Source of the DNA: Antedon bifida
Taxonomy: Eukaryota > Echinodermata > Crinoidea > Comatulida > Antedonidae
Reading direction: 5' to 3'
DNA: 64,000 bases
Assembly (NCBI GenBank): GCA_963402885.1
Contig: OY727100.1
Location: 8,419,501-8,483,500, forward strand
The position numbers were made by a program, and so were the translations under genes. The first letter of the stretch is position 1. Every line of letters starts with the position of its first letter. Shown here in pieces: positions 11,579 to 21,146 of the stretch. The notes below the pieces were generated by a model. The model ran no database searches. It had not been told where the DNA came from and worked only from the letters and a program-made list of their open reading frames with translations.

Positions 11579-11753
11579 TGTCGTGTATTAAGACATGGGT
11601 GATTGGTCTACGCGCATTGATATTATGGGTAGAATAGTATAATAGGCTGTTGTTAATAAATGCCTCGGTCACTTGGAATCCACACCTGACTGAGTCGTAT
11701 CTATTATACCTGTGTACTGTTGTTAGTGTCTTTAACGTGTACGAAACATAACA
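11579..11753 (+). repeat. 5' LTR
   Basis: 175 bp, starts TGTCGTGTATT and ends CGAAACATAACA. It is identical to the 3' LTR except for one C/G difference. The sequence TTTGGCGACGAGGATGG follows directly and is where a tRNA primer-binding site would lie. A TATA-like TAGAATAGTATAATAGG region is a candidate promoter. Confidence 0.95.
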
Positions 11754-11766
11754 TTTGGCGACGAGG

Positions 11767-13140
11767 ATGGCCGTTAAAGACCATTATATGCCGATGTTTG
11801 AGCAGTATAATGAAGCCGAGAATTTTGACTGTTATTTGGAGCGGTTTGAAATTTATGTGGAGGCGATTGGACTAGGCCTACGTGGACAGCCGGATGCAGA
11901 TGATGCAGGTGGTACTGTTGGAGCTAGAGTGGTAGCCATTTTCCTGAACGCGATAGGTCGTAAGTACTACGGTATTTTGAGGGACTTGGTTAGCCCAAAG
12001 GCGCCCAAAGATATTCCATATGATGAATTAAAGTCTACACTTAAGAAACATTTTACTAAGCCGATAATTACCATTGCTGAAAGGCATAAGTTTATTCAGC
12101 GTAATCAACGTCCCGATGAAAAGACTTCTGAATACATAGTTGCTTTGAAACATTTAAGTTTGAATTGCAAGTTTGGCGAGAAGCTGGACGAGCAACTACG
12201 TGATAGGTTTATAAGCGGGATGAGGGACCAAAATACGTCATTGAAATTAATGGAAAAGGCAGGTGCGGCTGAGTTGAGTTTTAATGAAGCAGTAGAAGTT
12301 GCTTTAGCGAGAGAAAGTGCTAAGGATGAGTCCAAGTATCTGAGAGAGTCTGCTATAAATACAGAGGTGTATACAATTAGTGCATACTCTAGTGGTGGTA
12401 AACATGGAAGCGGCGAGCGTAGAAGTAATAATAACAATAAACATAAAAAGGGGAATAAAGAACGTAAGATGTGTAACCGGTGTGGAAGAAAATCACATGA
12501 TCAACAAAATTGTTGGTTTAAAGACAAGAAGTGTAACGTGTGTCAAAAAGTTGGACATATCAGTCGTGTGTGCTACAAAAGGTCACAAGGTGTATGTACG
12601 GTAGAGATGGATGACAGCGATAGTGATATTGAAACTACATTACCTTTGCCTATTTTTACAACAACTAAATCATCAGATGCTATTTGTGTTAATATGAATG
12701 TGGATGACCGGAACTTTCAGTTTGAATTGGACACTGGTTCTGCAGTAACTTTGATATCTGAACAGGCTTATAAAGAACATTTTAAGTATAAACGTTTGCA
12801 AGAGAGTTCTCGAACATTTACTAGTTTTACGGGGGAGATTGTAAAACCCCTTGGTAAAATCAGTGTTAAAGTGGTATATGAATCACAATGTCATTATTTA
12901 TCCATGTATGTTGTTGCTAATACTAAACATTCTCTTTTAGGGCGAGACTGGTTAAATGTTATTAAGTTAAATTGGCAAGAATGTTTTCACACTAATTATG
13001 TTAATAAATTGGAATGTAAGGATGCTCTTAAACAACTCTTGGATAAGCATGAGGGTCTGTTTAAAGGGGAACTGGGACTTTTAAAGCGTATTAAAGCTGA
13101 TGTTTTATTAGCAAAGCATACCGGGTTCCCTATGCCTTAA
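11767..13140 (+). CDS. gag and aspartic protease part of the gypsy polyprotein
   Basis: The first ATG after the LTR (11767) lies in the GACGAGGATGGCC context. About 457 residues: a helical capsid-like region (1-200), two CX2CX4HX4C zinc knuckles at about 236-249 and 256-269 for RNA packaging, and the protease active-site motif LDTGSAVTLIS near 320. The frame closes at 13140 because a short coding segment just before the RT is missing and the remaining bases shift frame at about 13123. Genuine Mag elements usually keep gag and pol in one frame, so this is damage rather than a regulated break. Confidence 0.85.
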   Translation: MAVKDHYMPMFEQYNEAENFDCYLERFEIYVEAIGLGLRGQPDADDAGGTVGARVVAIFLNAIGRKYYGILRDLVSPKAPKDIPYDELKSTLKKHFTKPIITIAERHKFIQRNQRPDEKTSEYIVALKHLSLNCKFGEKLDEQLRDRFISGMRDQNTSLKLMEKAGAAELSFNEAVEVALARESAKDESKYLRESAINTEVYTISAYSSGGKHGSGERRSNNNNKHKKGNKERKMCNRCGRKSHDQQNCWFKDKKCNVCQKVGHISRVCYKRSQGVCTVEMDDSDSDIETTLPLPIFTTTKSSDAICVNMNVDDRNFQFELDTGSAVTLISEQAYKEHFKYKRLQESSRTFTSFTGEIVKPLGKISVKVVYESQCHYLSMYVVANTKHSLLGRDWLNVIKLNWQECFHTNYVNKLECKDALKQLLDKHEGLFKGELGLLKRIKADVLLAKHTGFPMP

Positions 13141-14651
13141 GGTCTGACGTTGATAATGAGTTAGATAGATTGGTCAACATTGGGGTTCTGACACCAGTGA
13201 CGCATAGTCAGTGGGCCAGTGGTATAGTAACCGTTCGAAAAAAGGATGGGTCTGTTAGATTATGTGGAAATTATAAGCCAACAATTAATCCAGTGCTACA
13301 ATCTGTTGCCCCACCTAACATTAATGTTGACGACATTCTGTCTAATCTTGCGGGTGGTGAAACCTTTACCAAATTAGATCTGGCACAAGCCTACAATCAG
13401 ATGGAGTTGTCCGATGAGTCTAAAAAGGTACTCACAATTATTACTGAAAAGGGCTTGTTTCAGCAAAATCGATTGGTTTTTGGCATAACGTCCGCGCCAG
13501 CAATTTGGCAAAACGCAATGAATGTGATCTTGAAGGATCTCCCGGGGGTACAAGTGTACCTTGACGACATCTTAGTCACAGGGAAAGACGATCAAGAGCA
13601 CCTTAGTAATTTAGAGAGGGTCCTTGTCCGTTTGCAGGATTATGGATTGAGACTAAAACGGGAAAAGTGCGAATTTATGAAGCAGTCTGTTGAATATCTG
13701 GGACATTGTGTTGATAAACATGGTGTTCATAAATCCGTAGACAAAATTGATCATATTTTGCAAATGCCGTTGCCTTCCGACATTACTACTTTAAGATCGT
13801 ATCTGGGAATGGTGAATTATTACCGTTCATTTGTACCTCAATTAGCCACAATATTAATATTATCACCTTTAACTAATATGTTAGAAAAGGGTAAAGAATT
13901 TAAGTGGACAGAATTGGCTAGAAATGCATGGGTGAAATCAAAGGAAATGCTAAGACATTCGGGGTTTTTGGTTCACTATGATCCCAATTTGCCTTTAACA
14001 GTAGCTACGGATGCTTCAGGTGAGGGGGTAGGTGCTGTTTTATCCCACATTGTAAATGGGAAAGAAAGGCCTATTAAATTTGCATCTCGTGCATTAAATA
14101 AGACCGAAAGAAATTATCCGCAACTAGAAAGAGAAGCCTTGGCTATCGTGTATGCTTGCAAAAAGTTTTGTTCCTATATCTATGGCCGAAAGTTTATTTT
14201 GATAACTGACAATAAGCCCCTAACTACTATATTTGGTCCGAAGAAAGGGTTACCAGTTTTGGCTGCTGAGCGAATCCAGCGATGGGCTCTTTATTTGTCT
14301 GGGTTTGATTATAATATTAAATTTAGGAACAGTCAAGCGAATGCGAACGCGGATTGTTTATCCCGATTACCGGTTGAGGGTTCCCCACGTCATAGCGAAA
14401 TTTCGGTTGCGCATATTGGTTCTAGTAAGATTCTTCCGGTAACTAGCGCCGAAATAAGAAATAATACAAGTAAAGATGTAATATTATCTAGAGTAATGCG
14501 TTATCTTATGGATGGAAGTTGGCCCCAAAGCGATGAGAGTTTGAAACCTTATTTTAACAGACGAAACGAACTGACTATTGAAGGGGGTTCCACCAAAATT
14601 GCGACAACAGGTTTTAGAGGAATTGCATGTAGGCCATATTGGGGTTGTTAA
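13125..14651 (+). CDS. reverse transcriptase and RNase H part of the gypsy polyprotein
   Basis: This frame opens directly after the break at 13123-13125 and runs about 508 codons. It contains the RT palm blocks with KLDLAQAYNQ, FGITSAP and the catalytic YLDD (13557-13568), then RNase H with TDASGEGVGAVL and the later TDNKPL. A second break occurs near 14586, ahead of the integrase, after which the reading frame ends out of frame at 14651. Confidence 0.85.
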   Translation, partial: VPYALRSDVDNELDRLVNIGVLTPVTHSQWASGIVTVRKKDGSVRLCGNYKPTINPVLQSVAPPNINVDDILSNLAGGETFTKLDLAQAYNQMELSDESKKVLTIITEKGLFQQNRLVFGITSAPAIWQNAMNVILKDLPGVQVYLDDILVTGKDDQEHLSNLERVLVRLQDYGLRLKREKCEFMKQSVEYLGHCVDKHGVHKSVDKIDHILQMPLPSDITTLRSYLGMVNYYRSFVPQLATILILSPLTNMLEKGKEFKWTELARNAWVKSKEMLRHSGFLVHYDPNLPLTVATDASGEGVGAVLSHIVNGKERPIKFASRALNKTERNYPQLEREALAIVYACKKFCSYIYGRKFILITDNKPLTTIFGPKKGLPVLAAERIQRWALYLSGFDYNIKFRNSQANANADCLSRLPVEGSPRHSEISVAHIGSSKILPVTSAEIRNNTSKDVILSRVMRYLMDGSWPQSDESLKPYFNRRNELTIEGGSTKIATTGFRGIACRPYWGC

Positions 14652-15750
14652 AATGAAAGGGTTAGCGCGGTCTCATTTCTGGTGGCCGTTGTTAGATGCG
14701 CAAATTGAGGAAACTGCGAAAAAGTGTGACTCATGTCAGCGTATACAAAATAATCCTACCATCGCGCCTATGCATCCTTGGTTACCTGTTTCTAACCCTG
14801 GTGAACGTGTACATGTAGATTTCGCGGGTCCATTTGAGGGTCTTACATATCTTATTGTGGTGGACGCTTTTTCAAAATGGCCTGATGTTTTTATTATGCA
14901 ATCGACAACTTCACAGAAAACTATTGGGGTATTAAGAACTTTGTTTAGTAGAAATGGTTTGCCCCAAGTTCTAGTGTCTGATAATGGACCACAGTTTACG
15001 TCTGGGGAATTTAAGAGTTTTATGGCTATGAATGGTATTAGTCACAAATTATCTGCACCTTATCATCCTAGTACGAATGGACAAGCAGAGCGTTTTGTTC
15101 AATCGTTAAAACAAGGATTAAGGGCTGCTCGAAATGATTTAGGTGATCCGCAAACTAAATTAGACAGGTTTTTGCTTTCTTATAGAAATGCAGAACACTC
15201 TTTGACTAAAGAGACGCCTGCAAAGTTGTTTTTGAACCGTTCTATAAGAACTAGATTAGATATCCTTCGACCCAATATTAATGATTCGGTGAGAAATAGT
15301 TTACACAAAGCCATGCATAAACGAGATCGAAAGTTGCGTTTATACGAAATAAACGATTTGGTTTATGTGCGAAATTATATAGAACAAACTAAGTGGGTCC
15401 CTGGTGTTGTTGTAAACCAGGAGGGTCCTCTAAACTATAAAATTGATGTTGGAAATAAAATGGTTTGGAAAAGACATGTTGATCAAATTAAAGATAGAGG
15501 TGTAAATGTAGATTTTGAAAATAAAGAAGGGGAGGATATGGATACGGAATATGTAGATAAGAGAGTAGAAGAAATTTTGAGTAGAAAGATTAAAGAAAAT
15601 TGTATAAGTGATAATGTCAAAAGTAATGTTACTGAACAGACTAAAGAAAATTGTGTAAATGATAATGTCAAAAGTAATGTTGCTACTGAACCAAGTGTGT
15701 TAAGAAGGTCAACCAGAGTGCGCAAAGCGCCAGATCGGTTAAAATATTGA
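14578..15750 (+). CDS. integrase part of the gypsy polyprotein
   Basis: Coding content begins at about 14587. It holds the HHCC zinc-binding region (ELHVGHIG ... CDSCQ), then the DDE catalytic core with HVDFAGPF (first Asp), SDNGPQF (second Asp) and GQAERFVQSL (Glu). The C-terminal tail is lysine-rich and has a 16-residue internal duplication (KENCISDNVKSNV / KENCVNDNVKSNV) before RRSTRVRKAPDRLKY, a chromatin- or DNA-binding type basic tail common in Ty3/gypsy integrases. Stop at 15750. Confidence 0.85.
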   Translation: MKGVPPKLRQQVLEELHVGHIGVVKMKGLARSHFWWPLLDAQIEETAKKCDSCQRIQNNPTIAPMHPWLPVSNPGERVHVDFAGPFEGLTYLIVVDAFSKWPDVFIMQSTTSQKTIGVLRTLFSRNGLPQVLVSDNGPQFTSGEFKSFMAMNGISHKLSAPYHPSTNGQAERFVQSLKQGLRAARNDLGDPQTKLDRFLLSYRNAEHSLTKETPAKLFLNRSIRTRLDILRPNINDSVRNSLHKAMHKRDRKLRLYEINDLVYVRNYIEQTKWVPGVVVNQEGPLNYKIDVGNKMVWKRHVDQIKDRGVNVDFENKEGEDMDTEYVDKRVEEILSRKIKENCISDNVKSNVTEQTKENCVNDNVKSNVATEPSVLRRSTRVRKAPDRLKY

Positions 15751-16027
15751 ATGATAATGTTTTTGTAGTAGTGTTTGTATAAGCAGCATGATTGACTTTA
15801 CTTTGTCATTTTAAAACATAACTCTATAGACAGTCATCTTTGCAGTATTTACTGTAGTATTCTGATCGGTTGTACATATGTAATAACTAACTTTCATTGG
15901 TCTATTCGACTATCCAGTGTATAAGTTCTGCGTAAATATTTTGGTGTATTGTTAGTTTTAATAAAATGTATTGAAAATCTGTAAAAAAAAAAAAAATATA
16001 TAAAATGTGAAAATAGGTTTCCAAATT

Positions 16028-16040
16028 AAAAAGGGAGAAA
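16028..16040 (+). other. Polypurine tract of the gypsy element
   Basis: AAAAAGGGAGAAA lies immediately 5' of the 3' LTR, the position used to prime plus-strand DNA in LTR retroelements. Confidence 0.85.
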
Positions 16041-16215
16041 TGTCGTGTATTAAGACATGGGTGATTGGTCTACGGGCATTGATATTATGGGTAGAATAGT
16101 ATAATAGGCTGTTGTTAATAAATGCCTCGGTCACTTGGAATCCACACCTGACTGAGTCGTATCTATTATACCTGTGTACTGTTGTTAGTGTCTTTAACGT
16201 GTACGAAACATAACA
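16041..16215 (+). repeat. 3' LTR
   Basis: 175 bp, same ends as the 5' LTR, one substitution at 16075. It is followed by CACAA (16216-16220), the second copy of the target duplication. Confidence 0.95.
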
Positions 16216-16396
16216 CACAAGTTGTTTTTGAACACATATCAGTCAACAATGCCGCATGGCAAACATTCTCAAAATGAGCTAGTGCTGAATGACATGTAAT
16301 ACGTAATCAACCAATCAAATTGCACTGCAAAACAATCAGGTGTACTATAATGTTTAATAATAATATTGAGTAAAATCTCATCTGTTAAAAACCCAC

Positions 16397-16624
16397 CTTG
16401 TTCTTTTGCTTCTTCATCAGTTATTTTGACAGACATTGTAGATAAATCAAGCTTCCATTCAATGTTCAAATAACCATTAATAAACTCCACTCCATTATCC
16501 AGCTGACCCTGCCAGAACTTTACCACTTTATCTTTTATATATATGATGGCGCCGTCTTTGAGAATTTCTGTTGTGCTAAATAACCACTGCATGGCGGATC
16601 GCGCAAAATATTTTTTAATATTTA
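16397..16624 (-). CDS. LLTP-like gene, exon 29: beta-rich segment
   Basis: A 228-bp exon with acceptor after 16625 and donor at 16396, phase 1 in and out, fully open. The product has alternating-strand character (MQWLFSTTEILKDGAIIYIK, then LDNGVEFINGYLNIEWKLDL, then MSVKITDEEAKEQ). It matches no domain I can name. The next exon downstream is 5.1 kb away because a Ty3/gypsy element has inserted in this intron. Confidence 0.6.
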
Positions 16625-16875
16625 CTGCAATGTAAAAAAGAACAATTATAAATCAAATGAACATAATTATATTAAATATATGCAAATTCATTTCTAAAAA
16701 AAAAAAGAATTTTCAGTTTTTAGCTATGGATTTTTTAAAATAATGGCAAATAATGAAATATCAGGTTTTATGAATGCATATCAAACTATACAGTGTGCTA
16801 TCACAAATTTATATAGTTTATACTCAGAGTAAAAATAACATTTTGTTTGCTATGGTATTAAATAAATTGACTTAC

Positions 16876-18278
16876 TATCTTTCCATCCAAAAGCCCCATT
16901 AGGATAACGGAATGGTATTGGAATGAGCATGTCTGTTAGTATGTCTTTAGTATGTCTTTGACAGGCTCACAATCATCATGATCAGAGACTGAACACAGCT
17001 GACACTTCATATCTATGTATAGTTCACCATTTTCTAAACCAGCCGAATATCTGTTAAAATTAAGCATAAAAATAAATAAATGTGGTTCCTGGTCATAACA
17101 AAAGTTTTATGTGAAGATAATTATTTACTTACTGTAGGTTACAAAAAATGTAAATCCATTGTTAAAATTTGAATAACCATTGTTAGAAATAGCAACTAAC
17201 CTGTATCATCATACCGTAGTTAAATATAATGTCAACAACAGCCTAACATGTGAGCGTTTGCTCACTCACTGTGTAACAAAAAAGAACATGCAAAACAAAA
17301 TTGCAGTATTCCATAATGACAAGGCATGCTCGAGTGTGCTACATCACATTTATTTTATATCATATGACCCCACAACGTTCAATCAAATAAAAATAACCTA
17401 CCTAGGCATTTTATAAATAAAAGTGTCCCAATAATAAGTTCCATTCCAAATTGTTTCCATCCACTTTCTACGATAACTATTTCTTTTGAAATTTCTGTTT
17501 AACATTAAAGAGTGTTTTACTTATTTTTTTAAAGTACTATTATGCATATTACTGTTGATATAATCATAGAATCAATGTGACATCTTTATCTGAATATAAA
17601 TATAGCAAAACAATTTTATTCTGATACAACTGAAAGAAATGATAAAACTGGAAGAAAAGAGAGGCATCAATAGATTGAATTCTTGGTAGAAAAAAAAGTA
17701 GTAAACAATTAATTAGTTTGTTTCAAATTTGCTTACCAAAAGGAAATAATATAATATTAGCTATGATGTATTCTCCCAGCCCAATGCAAATGCATTTCTT
17801 ATTGTTTTAATTGTCATATTATCTAAAAACTAAGGTGTTAGAATGGATAAAAATAAGTAAAATTAAGGAAAAAAATATCAATAAACTTACTGGGATCTGG
17901 CTGACTAAATCTGGCCAATAGCTCTTCCCGACTACCCCCTGTAGGTAAGCCTCTTTCTTGTAGAAGTGTTCTCAGATAATCATTAGTTAAGTGATTTGGT
18001 AGAAAGTTCTTAAGTCCATCAATTTCAGACTGGGTTATAAAAATAAGCACATATGCATTTACATTGGTAAAGTAATCTTAAATTTGATATTTTTAAATTA
18101 TAAACATCAATAACACCTTTTCACTTTATATATAAAACTATTATTTCTTGTTTACCTTAAAGTCAATCAACGTATCAATAACTTTCTGTTTAAGTTTGTT
18201 TCTTTCAAAAGCTCAATTGCTTCCATAACTGAGCACATTGGAATATCAGAAAAGCTGTAGGAATTGAATGCTGTAGAC
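16876..18278 (-). CDS. LLTP-like gene, exons 26-28 (plus small exon), SAP-like motif and two frame lesions
   Basis: Exon 26 (18156-18278) reads FSDIPMCSVMEAIELLKE and then continues only in another frame as RNKLKQKVIDTLIDFK, a frameshift near 18205. Exon 27 (17891-18029) encodes NDYLRTLLQERGLPTGGSRE and then ELLARF, which matches the SAP-type helix-hinge-helix (L-x-x-L-L-x-x-x-G-L-x-x-x-G-x-x-x-E-L-x-x-R). A further exon, 17402-17494, extends the frame (KEIVIVESGWKQFGMELIIG). Exon 28 (16876-17050) contains a four-Cys patch (DMKCQLCSVSDHDDC) and an exact 11-bp tandem duplication at 16937-16947/16948-16958 that shifts frame, after which PIPFRYPNGAFGWKD resumes. Confidence 0.6.
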
Positions 18279-18479
18279 CTAAAATTGAATAAATTAAGTA
18301 AAATGATTTTTCATATGAAAACAGTATAGCACATTCTGTTGGTAGCAATCAAATGTTTCGTATCAAAATATTTTCTTAAAGAAAAGAATATACAAAGAAT
18401 GTATAAAAAATGCTGAGTAGTGTGGCTTTTAAAAAAAATTGTTCATTACATTTTAATATTTTAAAATCACTATACATAC

Positions 18480-19669
18480 CATAATTGGGTCGTCTGATAC
18501 CCATTGCTGTGGAATTATGTTGTCAATTGTTAAAATAGTGTCAGATAATGATCCACCAGAGATTTCAATTTCAATTTTTTCTTCACTTAACAGCGTAAGG
18601 AAGCCAGAAAATGGAGCAACAATCTATAAAAAAAACTAGCATTACATTAATAGCAATTGCAGTCATCCGTCAGGATGAATTTTAATATTAGATTTTAAAA
18701 TATCAAGTGGAAGGTTAATTAATGATCTTTTGTGGTGGTATAGTCGACAACCGTTATTTTTTCTTTGTTATTTGTTCATTTAAAAAATACCATACAATAA
18801 CATTTTGCTTATCATAATAAAAAGCATTATTAAAAAGTATTATTAATTAAATATTTATCCTCACATAAGTTTACTATTGATTTAAAAAGAATTTATTAAA
18901 ATAGTAACATTATTTTCAATTTTACTTGTTCACTCTTTCCAATTATTAGGTCGATTCCATAGTCGCTGAATCTATCAGAGTTTGTGGTGGGATAAAAGCC
19001 ATCATCTGGACAAATATCAGATCCTTCACGGAATACTCGTGGAAACTTTGCATCAAATCGAACACCAAATATCTCTTCGATTTCAAATCTTCCTTTGTCA
19101 ATGCTGTTATAAAAATGTTGTACTGTTTATTAAACATTATTTAAAAAGTATGGAATCACTAACAAGAACAATCATGTTGGCCCAGTGGTGGATTCAGGAT
19201 CTTATTTGTGGGGTGGCTATGGTCGTTAGATGAGGAGCAATGTTTTTTTAGTCAAAGGAGGTTATTATCATTTACGCAACAGTACTGACTAGAGGGCTGC
19301 CGGCACAGGATCCATTTCTACCTCCACCCTTGGCTCCAACAATGTGGCCATGTAATGATAAATACCCAACTTGTGCCAACAGTCACAAAGAACTGCAAAA
19401 TGCACATAACCACCAATTAATTTTTGTATTTTACAGTACAATTTATATATGTACAGCATACATTATTCCAATGATATTTAATATGTTAGAAAGTCTTACA
19501 CTCTTTGTAAGATGTTTACAACTGTTTCGTTTAGGTGTTCCATCCGAGATGTAACATGACTCAGAGCTTCCTTGAAAGGATTTGAAATGTCTGTGACTTT
19601 TGTAAGTGTTTCATTGATCTGGTGTAATGCATCTCTTACAAGATTCAAGATCTTTCGTTGCTGAACATT
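18480..19669 (-). CDS. LLTP-like gene, exons 23-25: helical spacer and LECT2/M23-like domain
   Basis: Exons 19500-19669, 18926-19103 and 18480-18623, phases 2, 0, 0. Exon 23 is helical with two N-E-T glycosylation sequons (NETLTK, NETVVN). Exons 24-25 encode a compact domain: Cys-Pro then DRFSDYGIDLIIG, followed across the splice by IVAPFSGFLTLL and IEIEISGG, ending LTIDNI. The order resembles the LECT2/M23 peptidase-like core, where G-[VI]-D is followed by a short gap, then APF-[ST]-G and a paired strand. Zinc-ligand histidines expected of active M23 peptidases are not seen (the usual HxG(V/I)D His is replaced by DYGID), so a non-catalytic binding fold is more likely. Domain call is by pattern only. 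Confidence 0.6.
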
Positions 19670-19909
19670 CTAAATTATAATAATAAATGTGTAAACAGTG
19701 AAGACATTGCTTAAAACAAATATTGTATAATCCACATTTTATTTTTTAATTTGTTAGACCAAAAAATCTATTTTATAATAAGTTAATTTAACAAGTCTTG
19801 TATTGTAATTGTTATTTACTAGAGGGTAAGCTCGCTTCGCTCGCTACCCCTCTAGGAAGTGTAGACGATGGTTACCATTATTGAAAATGCTTGACATTTG
19901 TAAAACTAA

Positions 19910-21085
19910 ACTATCCTGTTTCACAGTGTCTTAGATGATTAATAACGTTTTAAAGTATAGTCTTAATTGTTTGGTAGGGCCCTTATAGGGCGGAGGTGGG
20001 GAGGCAGAGTTCATTTGAGGGAGGTGCTTATTTGAGGGATAGATTTTTTAGTTTTAATAATATGGTAACATTTATAATCAAATGAAATCCTCTAATAGAT
20101 ATGAAAAGTGGTAAAAAAGAATAACAAATGCTTGGTAAATGGTAGATAAAAGTGCGATGAATTCTACTACAAATAGTATAATTGTGTTATTATAAATGTG
20201 GATGAGATGGACGTTCATTAGATAGTTGGGTTGGTGGTGGGGGGGGGGGGGGGGGGGGAGGGAGGGGGATTATTATTCAAAGTGATGTTTTATTGGAGAG
20301 GCTTTTATTCAAATAAATATCATCCTAATAAGACCAAGAAAGAAAACATTACGGCTTGCAACATGGGCAGACATCTCGGTCCTAACGGGACACAGATAGC
20401 CTACAGTTATTCCTGCCAGCTTACATAATAAAACTCAGCTATCGGGATTTCACTCGATTAATGTCTTATCATCAAATCTTGTAATTTTATAATACTATTC
20501 CCCACAATATATTCCGATTCTTTATGGCGTATACTTAATTTGATCTTTATTAATTTGCAGTATAATTTTTATTTTTTAACTACTGTACCTTTCACATGCG
20601 CGGTTCGTTCCTAAAATAAACAAAAAACTAAAATGGCTATGACTAATGGCCAACTTAAGCTCCAGTCCTACTATCTGTTTTTTCTTCCGTCTTCCAAAGG
20701 GACACTGTATTGATTGATGGAAAGTGCCAGTTTCCAGTCACCTTTAGGGTCAAATCTATTATTTTAACTGCTCCCTTGTGTATAAATGTTGAAACCATGT
20801 TGCTGCAGGTGAACTCATCATAAACCCGGAAATTACTTGACCGCGAAGAATTGAAATTGAGTAGAAAATCTACTGTTGAAATCATAAATGTTGTTAAAAA
20901 ACTCTTTATAATATCTTCCTAAGATAGAAATATGGAACAATAGCGTTGATCTGAACACTAATGTTATCAAATCTACGTTTCGCGGTACATCTGAGATAGA
21001 TAAGGTAGCTATCCAAGGCGGAGATTTGTACCAAAGTTTTTGCATTGTGCTCGCCTATGTCAGAATTAACCATAATTTATATATA
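19910..21085 (+). repeat. Dispersed 1.1-kb repeat, copy A
   Basis: Shares sequence along its length with 43971-44995 on the opposite strand: CACAGTGTCTTAGAT at one end, AAAGTGGTAAAAAAGAATAA, the GGGACACAGATAGC block, AAAATGGCTAT, and the end ATAATTTATATATAGATAT. No transposase ORF. A run of about 20 G with flanking G-rich sequence (20238-20270) lies inside it. Confidence 0.7.
20238..20272 (+). repeat. Poly-G tract
   Basis: An almost uninterrupted G run of more than 20 bases followed by AGGGAGGGGG. It can form G-quadruplexes, and its exact length is unreliable in any assembly. Confidence 0.9.
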
Positions 21086-21146
21086 GATATGTATATCAAT
21101 ATCATATCATTAATAATATTATTATTATTTAGAAATTACACATTAC

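Larger units (their letters stand above)
11579..16215 (+). mobile_element. Complete-length Ty3/gypsy LTR retrotransposon, Mag/Steamer-like
   Basis: A 4,637-bp element bounded by 175-bp LTRs (TG...CA) and a perfect 5-bp target duplication CACAA at 11574-11578 and 16216-16220. The LTRs differ at one visible position (11613 versus 16075), so the insertion is recent. Inside are gag with two zinc knuckles, aspartic protease, reverse transcriptase, RNase H and integrase, in that order, as in Ty3/gypsy. The short LTRs, compact size and two-knuckle gag fit the Mag clade that includes Steamer and SURL elements. The pol frame is broken twice, so this copy cannot make a full polyprotein. Clade placement is inference. 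Confidence 0.9.

Noticed and set aside
13100-13180. Programmed frameshift between protease and reverse transcriptase of the gypsy element
   Set aside because: Conserved sequence appears to be missing at the junction and there is no slippery heptamer. A second similar break before integrase points to deletion.
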